Origin: Paenisporosarcina sp049671445
GTDB lineage: Bacteria; Bacillota; Bacilli; Bacillales_A; Planococcaceae
Direction of reading: 5' to 3'
Assembly (NCBI RefSeq): GCF_049671445.1
Contig: NZ_JBATUX010000022.1
Coordinates: 1-64,000, forward strand
DNA length: 64,000 nt
The notes under the pieces are model-generated. The model ran no database searches, was not told where the DNA came from, and worked only from the letters and a program-made list of their open reading frames with translations. Both the position numbers and the translations under genes were made by a program. Shown here one piece after another: positions 8,001 through 16,557 of the stretch (positions within the stretch are counted from its first letter, which is position 1; every line of letters begins with the position of its first letter).

Positions 8001-9005
8001 TTAATCATATTTAATTCGTGGATCAATTAAGCTGTATAGTATATCAATGACTAAGTTAATCATGACGAAAATAAATGCTACAACTAAAATACCAGACTGG
8101 ATTACAGGGTAATCACGGAAATTAATTGCTTCATAAATATAACGACCGACACCTGGCCATCCAAAGATCGTCTCCGTTAATATCGCGCCTCCTAGAAGCA
8201 TCCCCATTTGAAGACCAATAATGGTTAACACAGGAATAATCGCATTTTTCAAAGCATGTTTGTAGACAACCCAGAACATTTTTTGGCCTTTAGCTCTAGC
8301 AGTTCGAACGTAATCAGAACGCATTACTTCAAGCATGCTTGAACGTGTCATACGTGCGATAATCGCCATCGGAATAGTCGCAAGTGCTAGACCAGGTAAC
8401 ACTAAGTGTTTTAAAACTGTGCCTAACTGATCAAACCTACCTTGCATAATGGTGTCTAGCACGTATATGTTGGTCATTGATTCTACAGGATTTCGAACTT
8501 CTTCACGACCAGTAGTTGGCAGGATACCTAGTTCAATACCAAAAATGTATTGAAGCATTAACCCTAACCAGAAAATCGGCATTGATACACCTACTAATGC
8601 TAAAATCATAGCCGTATAGTCAAACCATGAATTTTGGAACCACGCAGAAATAATACCTGCATTCACTCCGACAATAACAGCTATTACTATAGCAAATAAT
8701 GATAATTCAAAAGTAGCTGCTAAGTATGTCCAAATTTCATTTGAAACAGGATTCATCGTACGCATAGATTCCCCAAGATCGCCTGTTAAAAGGCCCTTTA
8801 AGTAATCAAAGTATTGTATATACCAAGGATTATCTAATCCAAGTTTTGTGCGAAGTGCAAGAATAGCTGATTCTGATGCTTGTTGCCCCAAAATTACTTG
8901 CGCTGGATCACCCGGTATTGCCCGAATAATCATAAAAACAACAAACGTCATGCCTAATAGTACGGGGATTAATTGTAAGAGTCTTCGTCCGATATAGTGA
9001 AGCAT
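8001..9005 (-). CDS. Peptide ABC transporter permease (DppB/OppB type)
   Basis: A 334-residue inner-membrane permease. It begins MLHYIGRRLLQLIPVLLGMTF, the classic first helix of DppB/OppB, then RAIPGDPAQVILGQQAS and five more helices, with the coupling loop ETIFGWPGVGRYIYEAI near the C-terminus. The ATG at 9005 follows GAGGTG; an upstream extension of the open frame to 9128 runs through two stem-loops and is rejected. It is separated from the binding-protein gene by 150 bp that hold those stem-loops. Confidence 0.92.
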   Translation of the reverse strand: MLHYIGRRLLQLIPVLLGMTFVVFMIIRAIPGDPAQVILGQQASESAILALRTKLGLDNPWYIQYFDYLKGLLTGDLGESMRTMNPVSNEIWTYLAATFELSLFAIVIAVIVGVNAGIISAWFQNSWFDYTAMILALVGVSMPIFWLGLMLQYIFGIELGILPTTGREEVRNPVESMTNIYVLDTIMQGRFDQLGTVLKHLVLPGLALATIPMAIIARMTRSSMLEVMRSDYVRTARAKGQKMFWVVYKHALKNAIIPVLTIIGLQMGMLLGGAILTETIFGWPGVGRYIYEAINFRDYPVIQSGILVVAFIFVMINLVIDILYSLIDPRIKYD

Positions 9006-9054
9006 TGTCTTCACCTCTCCATCTAATGCAGTATGTATTACTATGAAAAGCGAA

Positions 9055-9080
9055 GCGGGACACCTTATGGTGACTCCCGC
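9055..9080 (-). terminator. Stem-loop between binding protein and permease genes
   Basis: GCGGGA plus CACC arms pair with GGTG and TCCCGC. It has no T-tract, so it more likely stabilises an mRNA 3' end than terminates. Confidence 0.6.
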
Positions 9081-9108
9081 AAAGCTAGTCACAAATTGTT
9101 TATTCATT

Positions 9109-9142
9109 AAAAAATGGGAAGAAATCACGAAGACTTCTCCCC
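9109..9142 (-). terminator. Attenuating terminator after the binding lipoprotein gene
   Basis: Minus-strand GGGAGAAG pairs with an imperfect TTCTTCCC arm, followed by ATTTTTT, 14 bp after the lipoprotein stop. A partial terminator here would give more binding protein than permease. Confidence 0.7.
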
Positions 9143-9155
9143 ATCAATCTGTCTT

Positions 9156-10772
9156 TTACTTGAAGTCTACTTTATTTAATCTATCAGACCCTGTTGGATG
9201 TGGTGTAAAGTTTACTAAATCTGCGTTACCTGCAAGAAGTGGTGTAGAATGTGCAAGCGGTACCCACGGTGCGTCTGCAGAAATTAATTCTTGAGCTTCA
9301 GCGTAAAGTTCATTTCGCTTGTCTTCATCAACTTCAGATTGCGCATTAATTAAGATATCGTGTACTTTATCACTGCTGTAGTAAGCGTAGTTATTGCTTC
9401 CGATATTGTCTTTATCAAGCAAAGTGTAAAGGAAGTTATCAGCATCACCATTATCGCCAGTCCAACCTAACATGAAGGCATCTGCTTCACCATTTTTAGT
9501 TTTCTCAAGATATGTTGCCCATTCATAAGAAACGATTTTAGCTTTGATACCAATGTCAGCAAGGTTCTTTTGAATAACCTCAGCTACTTTTGTACCATCA
9601 GGCATATAAGGACGTGGAACAGGCATTGCCCATAATTCCATTTCAAATCCATCTTCAAAGCCAGCTTCTTTAAGAAGTGCTTTTGCTTTTTCAGGATCAA
9701 ATTCATAACCTACAACATCGTCATTGTAACCACTGATTGATGGTGGCATAGGATTTTTAGCAATTTCTGCTCCACCATTAAAGAATGCATCAATGATAGA
9801 TTGTTTGTCGATTGCATGATTCATCGCTTGACGAACTTTTACGTTATCAAATGGAGGTCGAGTATTAGTTAAACCTAAGTACCCAACATTCATTGATGGA
9901 CGTTCAAATAATTGTAAGTCAGCATTATCTGTTACTGTTTTAGTATCAGTTGGGTTAATCCCGTCAGCTAAGTCAATTTCATTTGTAGCTAAAGCATTCA
10001 AACGAGCTGAGTTATCAGGAATTGCACGGAAAATAACTTTATCTAATTTTGGTAATTCTTTATCCCAATAATCAGCGTTTTTATCAATAGTTATTGAATC
10101 ATTTTTCTTCCATTCAACAAATGTAAATGGACCTGTACCTACTGGATTATCTCCAAATTTATCGCCAAACTTCTCAAATGCTGTTGGGCTTGCAATTGCG
10201 AACGGGCTCATTGCAATGTTTTTCAAGAAAGGAGATTGTGCACGTTTCAATTTGAAAACGACTGTAGTATCCCCTTCTGCAGTTACAGAATCGATTACAT
10301 GACCTTCGTCACCTTTAAAACCACCAAACATTGAAGCGTAGTATGGGAACTGATCTTCTGTTCCATTCGCCCAACGCTCGAAGTTTTTCACTACGGCTTC
10401 TGCATTAAAGTCAGTTCCATCGTGGAATTTCACACCTTCACGAAGTGTAAATGTATAAGTAAGTCCATCTTCTGAAGGCTCCCATTTAGTTGCTAAACCT
10501 TCATTAATAGTTGTATCTTGTTCACCAAAGTTTAATAATGTTTCAAAAACGTTTTGTGTTACTTTAAATGATTCACCATCAGTTGCTCTTGCTGGGTCTA
10601 GAGATACAGAATCTCCACCACGACCAAATACTAGGATTTTAGGCTCTGAACTTTCTCCGCCTTTGTCTTCCCCTTTATCGCCATCTGATGAATCAGACGA
10701 ACATGCTGCTAAAATCGTTGAGAGGACTAGCATTAGTAACACAGCAAGCGACCACAGTTTCTTTTTCTTCAA
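9156..10772 (-). CDS. Peptide-binding lipoprotein of an ABC importer (SBP family 5)
   Basis: A 538-residue extracytoplasmic solute-binding protein. A lysine-rich signal peptide ends in the lipobox LAAC with lipid-modified C24, followed by a Ser/Asp/Gly-rich linker. The mature part has the family-5 features GDSVSLDPARATD, LREGVKFHDGTDFNAEAVV and VRQAMNHAIDKQSII. It resembles DppA-like dipeptide/glutathione-binding proteins more than OppA. The start is a TTG at 10772, seven bases after GGAGGGG; an upstream ATG at 10802 has no ribosome site and overlaps the preceding gene. It is the third gene of the operon. The exact peptide preference is not visible. Confidence 0.92.
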   Translation of the reverse strand: MKKKKLWSLAVLLMLVLSTILAACSSDSSDGDKGEDKGGESSEPKILVFGRGGDSVSLDPARATDGESFKVTQNVFETLLNFGEQDTTINEGLATKWEPSEDGLTYTFTLREGVKFHDGTDFNAEAVVKNFERWANGTEDQFPYYASMFGGFKGDEGHVIDSVTAEGDTTVVFKLKRAQSPFLKNIAMSPFAIASPTAFEKFGDKFGDNPVGTGPFTFVEWKKNDSITIDKNADYWDKELPKLDKVIFRAIPDNSARLNALATNEIDLADGINPTDTKTVTDNADLQLFERPSMNVGYLGLTNTRPPFDNVKVRQAMNHAIDKQSIIDAFFNGGAEIAKNPMPPSISGYNDDVVGYEFDPEKAKALLKEAGFEDGFEMELWAMPVPRPYMPDGTKVAEVIQKNLADIGIKAKIVSYEWATYLEKTKNGEADAFMLGWTGDNGDADNFLYTLLDKDNIGSNNYAYYSSDKVHDILINAQSEVDEDKRNELYAEAQELISADAPWVPLAHSTPLLAGNADLVNFTPHPTGSDRLNKVDFK

Positions 10773-10798
10773 ATTGACCCCTCCAAAATTTCTATTTA

Positions 10799-11782
10799 TC
10801 ATTGTTGCGCGTGTTCACCATATAGGTGACAGGCAACAGAATGACCTGATTCAAGTTCTTCTAACTTTGGTACGATTTTTGTACACACATCCATTTTAAA
10901 CGGACAGCGCGTGTGGAATGTACATCCAGAAGGCGGATTTGATGGACTAGGAATATCTCCTTTAATTAGGATTTGCTCCCGCACAAAATTCGGATCTGGA
11001 ACCGGTACAGCAGACAATAGAGCCTGTGTATAGGGGTGAAGAGGCTTATCATAAAGCTTCTCACTTACTGCAACCTCAACCATTTTGCCAAGGTACATAA
11101 CCCCTACTCGGTCACTTATATGTCGCACAACACCTAAGTCATGCGCAATAAATATGTAAGTTAGGTTTAATTCTTTTTGCAAATCTTGCATTAAGTTCAA
11201 AACTTGTGCCTGAATCGAGACATCAAGTGCAGACACAGGTTCGTCTGCAATGATAAGTTTTGGGTTAGTCATTAAAGCTCTAGCAATCCCAATACGTTGG
11301 CGTTGTCCTCCACTGAATTGGTGAGGATAACGTTTTGCATGATAACTACTTAGCCCTACAATTTCTAAAAAATCACGGACTTTCTTTTTGCGCTCTTTTG
11401 AATCACCAATTCCGTGAACAATTAAAGGCTCTTCTAAAATCTTTTCAATTGTATGTCTTGGATTTAAAGATGCATATGGATCTTGAAACACCATTTGAAT
11501 TTCGCGACGTGCTTTACGCATATCGTCATTTGAGATGCTCGTTAATTCTTTTCCATCAAAAAACACTTTACCTTCAGAAGGTTCTAGTAATCTCATAAGC
11601 ATGCGGCCAGTAGTAGATTTTCCACATCCAGATTCACCAACAATTCCTAACGTTTCGCCTTTATTAACGTAAAAGGAAACATCATCAACTGCTTTCACAT
11701 GTCCAGATACTCGACTAAGTAATCCTTTGCGAATAGGAAAATATTTTTTAAGTCCTTCAACTCTCAATAAGGGTTCTGTCAT
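10799..11782 (-). CDS. Peptide ABC transporter ATP-binding protein (DppF/OppF type)
   Basis: A 327-residue ATPase with Walker A GESGCGKST, Q-loop MVFQDPYASLNPRHT, signature FSGGQRQRIGIARAL, Walker B LIIADEPVSALD and the H-loop in FIAHDLGVV. The C-terminal oligopeptide/dipeptide transporter extension includes CTFHTRCPFKMDVC, the cysteine motif found in this subfamily. AGGAGGTATTGACTC precedes the ATG. It overlaps the upstream ATPase gene by 26 bp, showing tight coupling. Confidence 0.93.
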   Translation of the reverse strand: MTEPLLRVEGLKKYFPIRKGLLSRVSGHVKAVDDVSFYVNKGETLGIVGESGCGKSTTGRMLMRLLEPSEGKVFFDGKELTSISNDDMRKARREIQMVFQDPYASLNPRHTIEKILEEPLIVHGIGDSKERKKKVRDFLEIVGLSSYHAKRYPHQFSGGQRQRIGIARALMTNPKLIIADEPVSALDVSIQAQVLNLMQDLQKELNLTYIFIAHDLGVVRHISDRVGVMYLGKMVEVAVSEKLYDKPLHPYTQALLSAVPVPDPNFVREQILIKGDIPSPSNPPSGCTFHTRCPFKMDVCTKIVPKLEELESGHSVACHLYGEHAQQ

Positions 11783-12776
11783 GAGTCAATACCTCCTGAT
11801 CTTGATACAAGAAGCATCTTGTCTTATGCGCAGACGAAGTTTGATATAAGTCTGGATTCTCTGTTAAACACTTATCAAAGGCAAATTCGCAACGCGCTGC
11901 AAATCTACATCCCTGGCTAATTGAACCTGGTTTTGGAACATTACCTGGAATAGAATATAGTCTTTGCTTTTTGAATCGTATATCTGGAACAGATTGCAAT
12001 AATCCTTTTGTATAAGGGTGTTGAGGATCTTTAAAAATCACTGGTACTGGACCTTCTTCTACAATTTGACCAGCATACATAACGACTACTCGTTCACATG
12101 TTTCAGCAACTACACCGAGATCATGAGTTATCAAGAGCACAGCTGTGTTCAATCGATCATTTAAGTCTTTCATTAATGCTAAAATTTGGGCTTGGATCGT
12201 TACATCCAGTGCTGTAGTAGGTTCGTCCGCAATTAAAACTTTCGGATCACATACCAATGCCATCGCAATCATGACACGTTGTCTCATCCCACCAGAGAGT
12301 TGATGAGGATAATCTTTCATCAATTCTTCACTTCGTGGTAGGCCAACTAATTGCAACATTTCAATTGCACGTTCTTTTGCTTGTTTTTTCGACCAATCTT
12401 TTTTATGAATAAGAATAGCTTCCATTAACTGGTTGCCTATTGTGAATAAAGGGTTTAAGGAAGTCATTGGCTCTTGGAAAATCATTGCCACATCATTACC
12501 TCTTACTTTACGCATCTCTTTATCACTTAACTTCGTTAAATCTTTATCTCCAAATAGAATTTCTCCACCCGTAATTTTCCCTGGAGGGCTTGGTACTAGA
12601 CCCATTATGGATAAGGATGTAACACTTTTCCCACAACCGGATTCACCTACGATCCCAAGCACTTCTCCTTCGTGAACAGAAAAATCAATATTATCTACTG
12701 CGGGGATTACACCGTCATCTGTAAAGAAGGAAGTTTGCAGACCTTTTACTTGAAGAATCGCTTTACGTGCACTCAT
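11757..12776 (-). CDS. Peptide ABC transporter ATP-binding protein (DppD/OppD type)
   Basis: A 339-residue ATPase, the first gene of the importer operon. It has Walker A GESGCGKSV, Q-loop MIFQEPMTSLNPLFTIGNQ, signature LSGGMRQRVMIAMAL, Walker B VLIADEPTTALD, and the C-terminal cysteine motif CRFAARCEFAFDKC. AAGGAGGGACATC precedes the ATG, with a clear promoter and a palindrome upstream. The ATPase-ATPase-binding protein-permease-permease order is like the B. subtilis app operon, but the binding protein is not AppA-like, so no orthologue name is given. Confidence 0.93.
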   Translation of the reverse strand: MSARKAILQVKGLQTSFFTDDGVIPAVDNIDFSVHEGEVLGIVGESGCGKSVTSLSIMGLVPSPPGKITGGEILFGDKDLTKLSDKEMRKVRGNDVAMIFQEPMTSLNPLFTIGNQLMEAILIHKKDWSKKQAKERAIEMLQLVGLPRSEELMKDYPHQLSGGMRQRVMIAMALVCDPKVLIADEPTTALDVTIQAQILALMKDLNDRLNTAVLLITHDLGVVAETCERVVVMYAGQIVEEGPVPVIFKDPQHPYTKGLLQSVPDIRFKKQRLYSIPGNVPKPGSISQGCRFAARCEFAFDKCLTENPDLYQTSSAHKTRCFLYQDQEVLTHDRTLIES

Positions 12777-12812
12777 GATGTCCCTCCTTTTACGAAACTA
12801 AATATTATTTCA

Positions 12813-12829
12813 GAACATTCGATATGTTC
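12813..12829. promoter_or_regulatory. Candidate operator at the ABC importer start site
   Basis: GAACAT-TCGAT-ATGTTC, a perfect 6-bp-arm palindrome, lies just downstream of the -10 and so covers the expected +1. The regulator is unknown; the arm spacing does not fit LexA. Confidence 0.4.
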
Positions 12830-12832
12830 CTT

Positions 12833-12860
12833 ATTATACAAAGATTAATTATAATTGCAA
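12833..12860 (-). promoter_or_regulatory. Promoter of the peptide ABC importer operon
   Basis: Minus-strand TTGCAA (12855-12860), 16 bp spacer, TATAAT (12833-12838). Confidence 0.75.
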
Positions 12861-12893
12861 TAGTTTTTTTATAAGTACTACTTATTTTTCCCA

Positions 12894-12924
12894 TTAAAAA
12901 AAGGCTCTCCTTTTAAGGAGAACC
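12894..12924 (-). terminator. ygaD terminator
   Basis: Minus-strand GGTTCTCCTT pairs with AAGGAGAGCC (one G-U type mismatch), followed by a run of seven or more T. Confidence 0.9.
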
Positions 12925-12928
12925 CATA

Positions 12929-14680
12929 TTAATCCACATCTAATTGTTGAACTTGAAATAAACTGTAGTAAATACCCTTCGATTCCATCAATTCATTATG
13001 CGTTCCTTGCTCTTTTAGTTCACCATGATTGATAACGAAAATTTGATCGGCATGCGTAATTGTCGATAAACGATGCGCCACAATAATCGTGGTTCTGTTA
13101 TGTGCTAAACGTTCTAAAGAGTCTTGAATCAAGGACTCACTCTCTAAATCAAGAGCAGAAGTTGCTTCATCCAGAACTAAAATAGGAGGATTTTTCAAGA
13201 ATACTCTAGCAATAGCTACTCGTTGTTTTTGTCCACCTGAAAGTTTAACTCCTCGTTCTCCAACTTTGGTATCGTAACCTTCTGGAAGAGAAATAATAAA
13301 GTCGTGTGCATTTGCAGCTTTTGCCGCTTCGATTACTTCGTTTTCCGTAGCATCAGGTCTACCCATTAAAATGTTTTCTTTGACTGAGTCACTAAATAGT
13401 ATGTTATCTTGCAATACTATTCCGATATTCTCACGTAATGATTTGATTTTTACATCTTTAATGTCAATGTCATCAATTTTAACTGAGCCACTCGTTGCAT
13501 CATAAAAACGCGGAATCATACTAATAATGGTGGACTTACCCCCACCACTCATTCCGACAAAGGCTGCAGTTTGTCCCGGTTCAACCGTGAAATTCATATT
13601 ATCCAAGACTAAATTGTTTTCTTCTTCGTACCTAAAAGAAACTCCGTCGAATTGAAGCTTCCCTTTAACAGAAGGTATATCTTTCGCATATGCTTCATCT
13701 TTAACATCATATTTTTCATCCATTAGTTCAAACACGCGATCCATAGAAGCATATGCTTGAGTTAAAGTAGTCGAAGAATTGACGAGTCGTCTTAACGGAT
13801 TATAAAGTCTTTCGATATAGGCGATGAATGCAACCATCGTTCCAACAGATAAGTTTCCATTAATGACTTGATACCCCGCATAAGCAATAACTAGGAGCGG
13901 TGCAACATCCGTAATTGTGTTAACAACTGCAAAGGCTTTTGCATTCCATTTTGTATGATCAATTGCCTTTTCTAAAAATTCATCATTTGCTTTATCAAAA
14001 ATTCGTTGTTCGTGTTTTTCTAATGTGAAGCTTTTAATAATACTCATACCTTGAACACGTTCATGTAAATAACTTTGAACACCTGCAAGAGCTTGTGATC
14101 GGTCACGTGTTAAGTCTCTTAATCGTCCAAAGAAATATTTAACACTTACTGCATAGAAGGGGAATGCCAGCAGTGTTACAAGTGTTAAAGGTACATCCAT
14201 TGTCAGCATAATTGCTACAGCAATAATAATTGTGGCTAGGTCTAGCCATAAATTCATTAAACCAATCATTACAAAGTTCTTAGTTTGCTCTACATCGTTA
14301 ATCACACGAGAAATTACTTCTCCAACTCGTGTATTGGAATAAAAACGTAGGCTCAGACGTTGCAAATGACCATATAATTCTTGTCGGATATCATACAATA
14401 TTTTGTTACTGACGAGTTGCGCATAGTATTGTCGATAATATTCAATTGGTGGTCTCACAATAAAGAAGACGAGTGCGGTTCCACCTAACCAGTAAAATAG
14501 GTGCCGTGTTTTTTCAGCATCAGTCAATGTGTCAACACTTATGATATCGTCTATGACGATTTTTATTAGTAAAGGAATAAATAAAGGGATGGCAAATTTC
14601 ACAATACCAATGACAACCGTGAAAACAATTTGCCAAGTATAGGGTTTAACAAACTTCATATATCTTTTTGTACTGCTCAT
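12929..14680 (-). CDS. ygaD: ABC exporter half-transporter (MsbA/BmrA type), YgaD
   Basis: A 583-residue fused transporter subunit. Residues 1-310 form the six-helix membrane domain with the coupling-helix stretch FYSNTRVGEVISRVINDVEQ. Residues 335-583 form the ATPase: Walker A GMSGGGKST, Q-loop IVLQDNILFSDSV, signature LSGGQKQR, Walker B ILVLDEATSALD and switch His in IVAHRLST. It should act as a dimer exporting lipids or drugs; the substrate is unknown. AGGAAGGTG precedes the ATG. Position between ygaC and ygaE fits YgaD, although the ABC importer operon is inserted between it and ygaE here. Confidence 0.9.
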   Translation of the reverse strand: MSSTKRYMKFVKPYTWQIVFTVVIGIVKFAIPLFIPLLIKIVIDDIISVDTLTDAEKTRHLFYWLGGTALVFFIVRPPIEYYRQYYAQLVSNKILYDIRQELYGHLQRLSLRFYSNTRVGEVISRVINDVEQTKNFVMIGLMNLWLDLATIIIAVAIMLTMDVPLTLVTLLAFPFYAVSVKYFFGRLRDLTRDRSQALAGVQSYLHERVQGMSIIKSFTLEKHEQRIFDKANDEFLEKAIDHTKWNAKAFAVVNTITDVAPLLVIAYAGYQVINGNLSVGTMVAFIAYIERLYNPLRRLVNSSTTLTQAYASMDRVFELMDEKYDVKDEAYAKDIPSVKGKLQFDGVSFRYEEENNLVLDNMNFTVEPGQTAAFVGMSGGGKSTIISMIPRFYDATSGSVKIDDIDIKDVKIKSLRENIGIVLQDNILFSDSVKENILMGRPDATENEVIEAAKAANAHDFIISLPEGYDTKVGERGVKLSGGQKQRVAIARVFLKNPPILVLDEATSALDLESESLIQDSLERLAHNRTTIIVAHRLSTITHADQIFVINHGELKEQGTHNELMESKGIYYSLFQVQQLDVD

Positions 14681-14703
14681 GCATTCACCTTCCTATCAAA
14701 ATG

Positions 14704-14727
14704 AAAAACCTGTTGGAATTCAACAGG
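14704..14727 (-). terminator. ygaC terminator
   Basis: Perfect 9-bp inverted repeat CCTGTTGAA/TTCAACAGG followed by five T on the minus strand, just before the ygaD start. Confidence 0.8.
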
Positions 14728-14733
14728 CATCAT

Positions 14734-15279
14734 TTACTCACTTATTTTTAGTTGTTTGTGAAAAAGATAACGACTTGTCCACACCTCGATAAAGTCTGGT
14801 GCAAATGGTCCTTTACGTTGTTTAATCCAACTAATAAGTTTTTCCACGTTGCGATGTAAAATTAAATCGATTGCTTCAGGATAATCCATTTGTTTTTTAT
14901 GATCTTCAAATTCGTCTTCGTCTAAAATCGTATACGTCATATCCGGAAAGACTTTTACATCCAAGTCATAATCAATGTATTTTAAAGATTGATTATCGTA
15001 AATAAATGGTGAACTGATATTACAGTAATAGTACACACCATCTTCACGCAACATACAAATGATATTGAACCAATGTTCTGCATGAAAATAACAAATTGAT
15101 GGTTCGCGAGTTAACCATGTGCGTCCGTCAGACTCGGTAACGACTGTTCGTTCATTCGCACCGATAACAATATTCCTTGTTCCTTTGAGAACCATTGTTT
15201 CTTGCCAGACGCGGTGGATTTTGCCGTTATGTTTGTAGCTGTGAATCTGAATCGTTTCTCCTTCTGCTGGTATTGTCAT
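14734..15279 (-). CDS. ygaC: YgaC/Ntdp family (DUF402) nucleoside tri/diphosphatase
   Basis: A 181-residue soluble protein of the DUF402 (UPF0374) family, whose Staphylococcus member is reported to hydrolyse nucleoside tri- and diphosphates. Visible family features are IHSYKHNGKIHRVWQ near the N-terminus, the paired aspartates of YIDYDLDVKVFPD (about 105-117), and the C-terminal DEDEFEDHKKQMDYP. The start at 15279 follows AAAAGGTGG; a nine-codon extension is not favoured. It sits between sspE and ygaD; the small ygaB gene found here in B. subtilis is missing. Confidence 0.85.
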   Translation of the reverse strand: MTIPAEGETIQIHSYKHNGKIHRVWQETMVLKGTRNIVIGANERTVVTESDGRTWLTREPSICYFHAEHWFNIICMLREDGVYYYCNISSPFIYDNQSLKYIDYDLDVKVFPDMTYTILDEDEFEDHKKQMDYPEAIDLILHRNVEKLISWIKQRKGPFAPDFIEVWTSRYLFHKQLKISE

Positions 15280-15366
15280 GAATAAGCCACCTTTTCGTCG
15301 AAGCACAAAATATTTATATATTGTATTGTGTATTCATTATAACAACCTCTATGTAAAAACTATAGC

Positions 15367-15402
15367 AAAAAAATCAGCGAAGGCGTAAAGCCCTCGCTGA
15401 TT
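15367..15402 (-). terminator. sspE terminator
   Basis: Minus-strand AATCAGCGAGGGC pairs with GCCTTCGCTGATT, followed by seven T. Confidence 0.92.
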
Positions 15403-15418
15403 GGAAGTGAAATACTTA

Positions 15419-15748
15419 TTATTTAGTTGAATTGTTGTTACGGTATGAAGCTTTTTGTGCAGATTGTTGATTTTGTTTTTTCACTTCAGTTGGATTTGTT
15501 TGAGAAGCAAATTCTGCACCAAATTCAGTACGGTTATTTGTACCGCCTTGTGGTTGTGCAGCTTTTTGTGCAGATTGTTGATTTTGGTTTCTTACTTCAG
15601 TTGCATTAGTTTTAGGTGCGAATTCTGAAGCGAATTCAGTATTATAAGCGTTAGCTTGTGGTGCTGCAGTTTTTTGTGTAGATTGTTGATTTTGTTTTCT
15701 TACTTCAGCTGCGTTAGTTGGTTGGTTGCTGTTATTTTTATTAGCCAT
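15419..15748 (-). CDS. sspE: Gamma-type small acid-soluble spore protein
   Basis: A 109-residue, Gln/Asn/Ala-rich protein of the gamma-SASP family, stored in the forespore as an amino-acid reserve and degraded on germination by the GPR protease. It contains two long internal repeats, each with a TEFxxEFA-type protease site (NTEFASEFA and RTEFGAEFA), followed by T(N)xTEVRxQNQQSAQKA. The ATG at 15748 follows GGAGGTG; the open frame upstream to 15856 runs into fabL and is not coding. It shows the organism forms endospores. Position between fabL and ygaC matches B. subtilis. Confidence 0.95.
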   Translation of the reverse strand: MANKNNSNQPTNAAEVRKQNQQSTQKTAAPQANAYNTEFASEFAPKTNATEVRNQNQQSAQKAAQPQGGTNNRTEFGAEFASQTNPTEVKKQNQQSAQKASYRNNNSTK

Positions 15749-15771
15749 GTGTATTTCACCTCCATGCTCAT

Positions 15772-15800
15772 TAATGTGTGCAGGAAATGAAATTTTATGC
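15772..15800 (-). promoter_or_regulatory. Candidate sigma-G promoter of sspE
   Basis: Minus-strand GCATA (15796-15800), 17 bp spacer, CACATTA (15772-15778). This is close to the forespore sigma-G consensus (GHATR / CATWHTA), in the expected place for a SASP gene. Confidence 0.55.
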
Positions 15801-15809
15801 TTATTTTTT

Positions 15810-16556
15810 TTACATGACGATTGAACGTCCACCATCAACAATAATTGTTTGACCACGAATCATATCTGAGCTATCAGAAATTAAGAACATTGCTGTTTTC
15901 ACCATATCGTCTATTTCAACCATTCGACCAGCTGGTGTATTTTTTCTCGCGTCATCTAATAATTCTTCACGATTCGGGAAATGTTTTAATGCCTCTGTAT
16001 CAAGCGCTCCGCCCGACACAGTATTGACTGCAATGCCTTTAGCAGCAAGTTCTACAGCTAAATAGCGAGTAATTGACTCAATAGCTGCTTTAGATACACC
16101 TACCGTCGTGTAGTTTTCTAGATAACGAATTGAACCTAAAGAACTGACACCAACAATTTTTCCGCCTTGATCCATTAATTTAGCTGCTTCTTGCGCTCCA
16201 AATAACATGGCTTTGGCATTAATATTCATCGTCCAGTCCCAATGAGATTCTTCAAGCTCCATTACAGGGCGAAGAACTCCCGATGCCGCATTGCTTACAA
16301 AAACGTCTAAACGACCAAATTCTTCGCGAATCGTTTCAAACATCGCTTTTAATTTTTCCATGTCTCCTACATTTGCACGAATAAGAAGCGCTTTTTGACC
16401 AAGTGCTTCTATTTCTTTTACAGTTTCAAGTGCTGCACTTTTGCTGCGAGCATAGTTTACGACAATATCGTAACCATTTTTCGCTAGTTCGATTGCAATT
16501 GCTTTCCCAAGTCCACGGCTGCTTCCTGTAACTAATGCCACTTTGTTTGCTGTCAT
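15810..16556 (-). CDS. fabL: Enoyl-ACP reductase FabL (NADPH, SDR family)
   Basis: A 248-residue short-chain dehydrogenase that reduces enoyl-ACP in fatty-acid elongation. The cofactor loop is TGSSRGLGKAIA (10-21), with NAASG (89-93) following. The catalytic pair is Y149 and K156 in YTTVGVSK (Tyr-x6-Lys), the spacing of FabL/FabI rather than the usual Tyr-x3-Lys. The C-terminus IIVDGGRSIVM is typical. The ATG at 16556 follows AGGGGAAATT and lies one base after the mutY stop, so the two are co-transcribed. Synteny with sspE matches B. subtilis ygaA/fabL. Confidence 0.92.
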   Translation of the reverse strand: MTANKVALVTGSSRGLGKAIAIELAKNGYDIVVNYARSKSAALETVKEIEALGQKALLIRANVGDMEKLKAMFETIREEFGRLDVFVSNAASGVLRPVMELEESHWDWTMNINAKAMLFGAQEAAKLMDQGGKIVGVSSLGSIRYLENYTTVGVSKAAIESITRYLAVELAAKGIAVNTVSGGALDTEALKHFPNREELLDDARKNTPAGRMVEIDDMVKTAMFLISDSSDMIRGQTIIVDGGRSIVM

Positions 16557-16557
16557 C

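Noticed and set aside
9006..9128. N-terminal extension of the DppB-like permease
   Set aside because: It would translate through both stem-loops; MLHYIGRRLLQ with GAGGTG upstream is the normal DppB start.
12813..12829. LexA (DinR) box
   Set aside because: GAAC and GTTC are nine bases apart, not the four of the LexA consensus.
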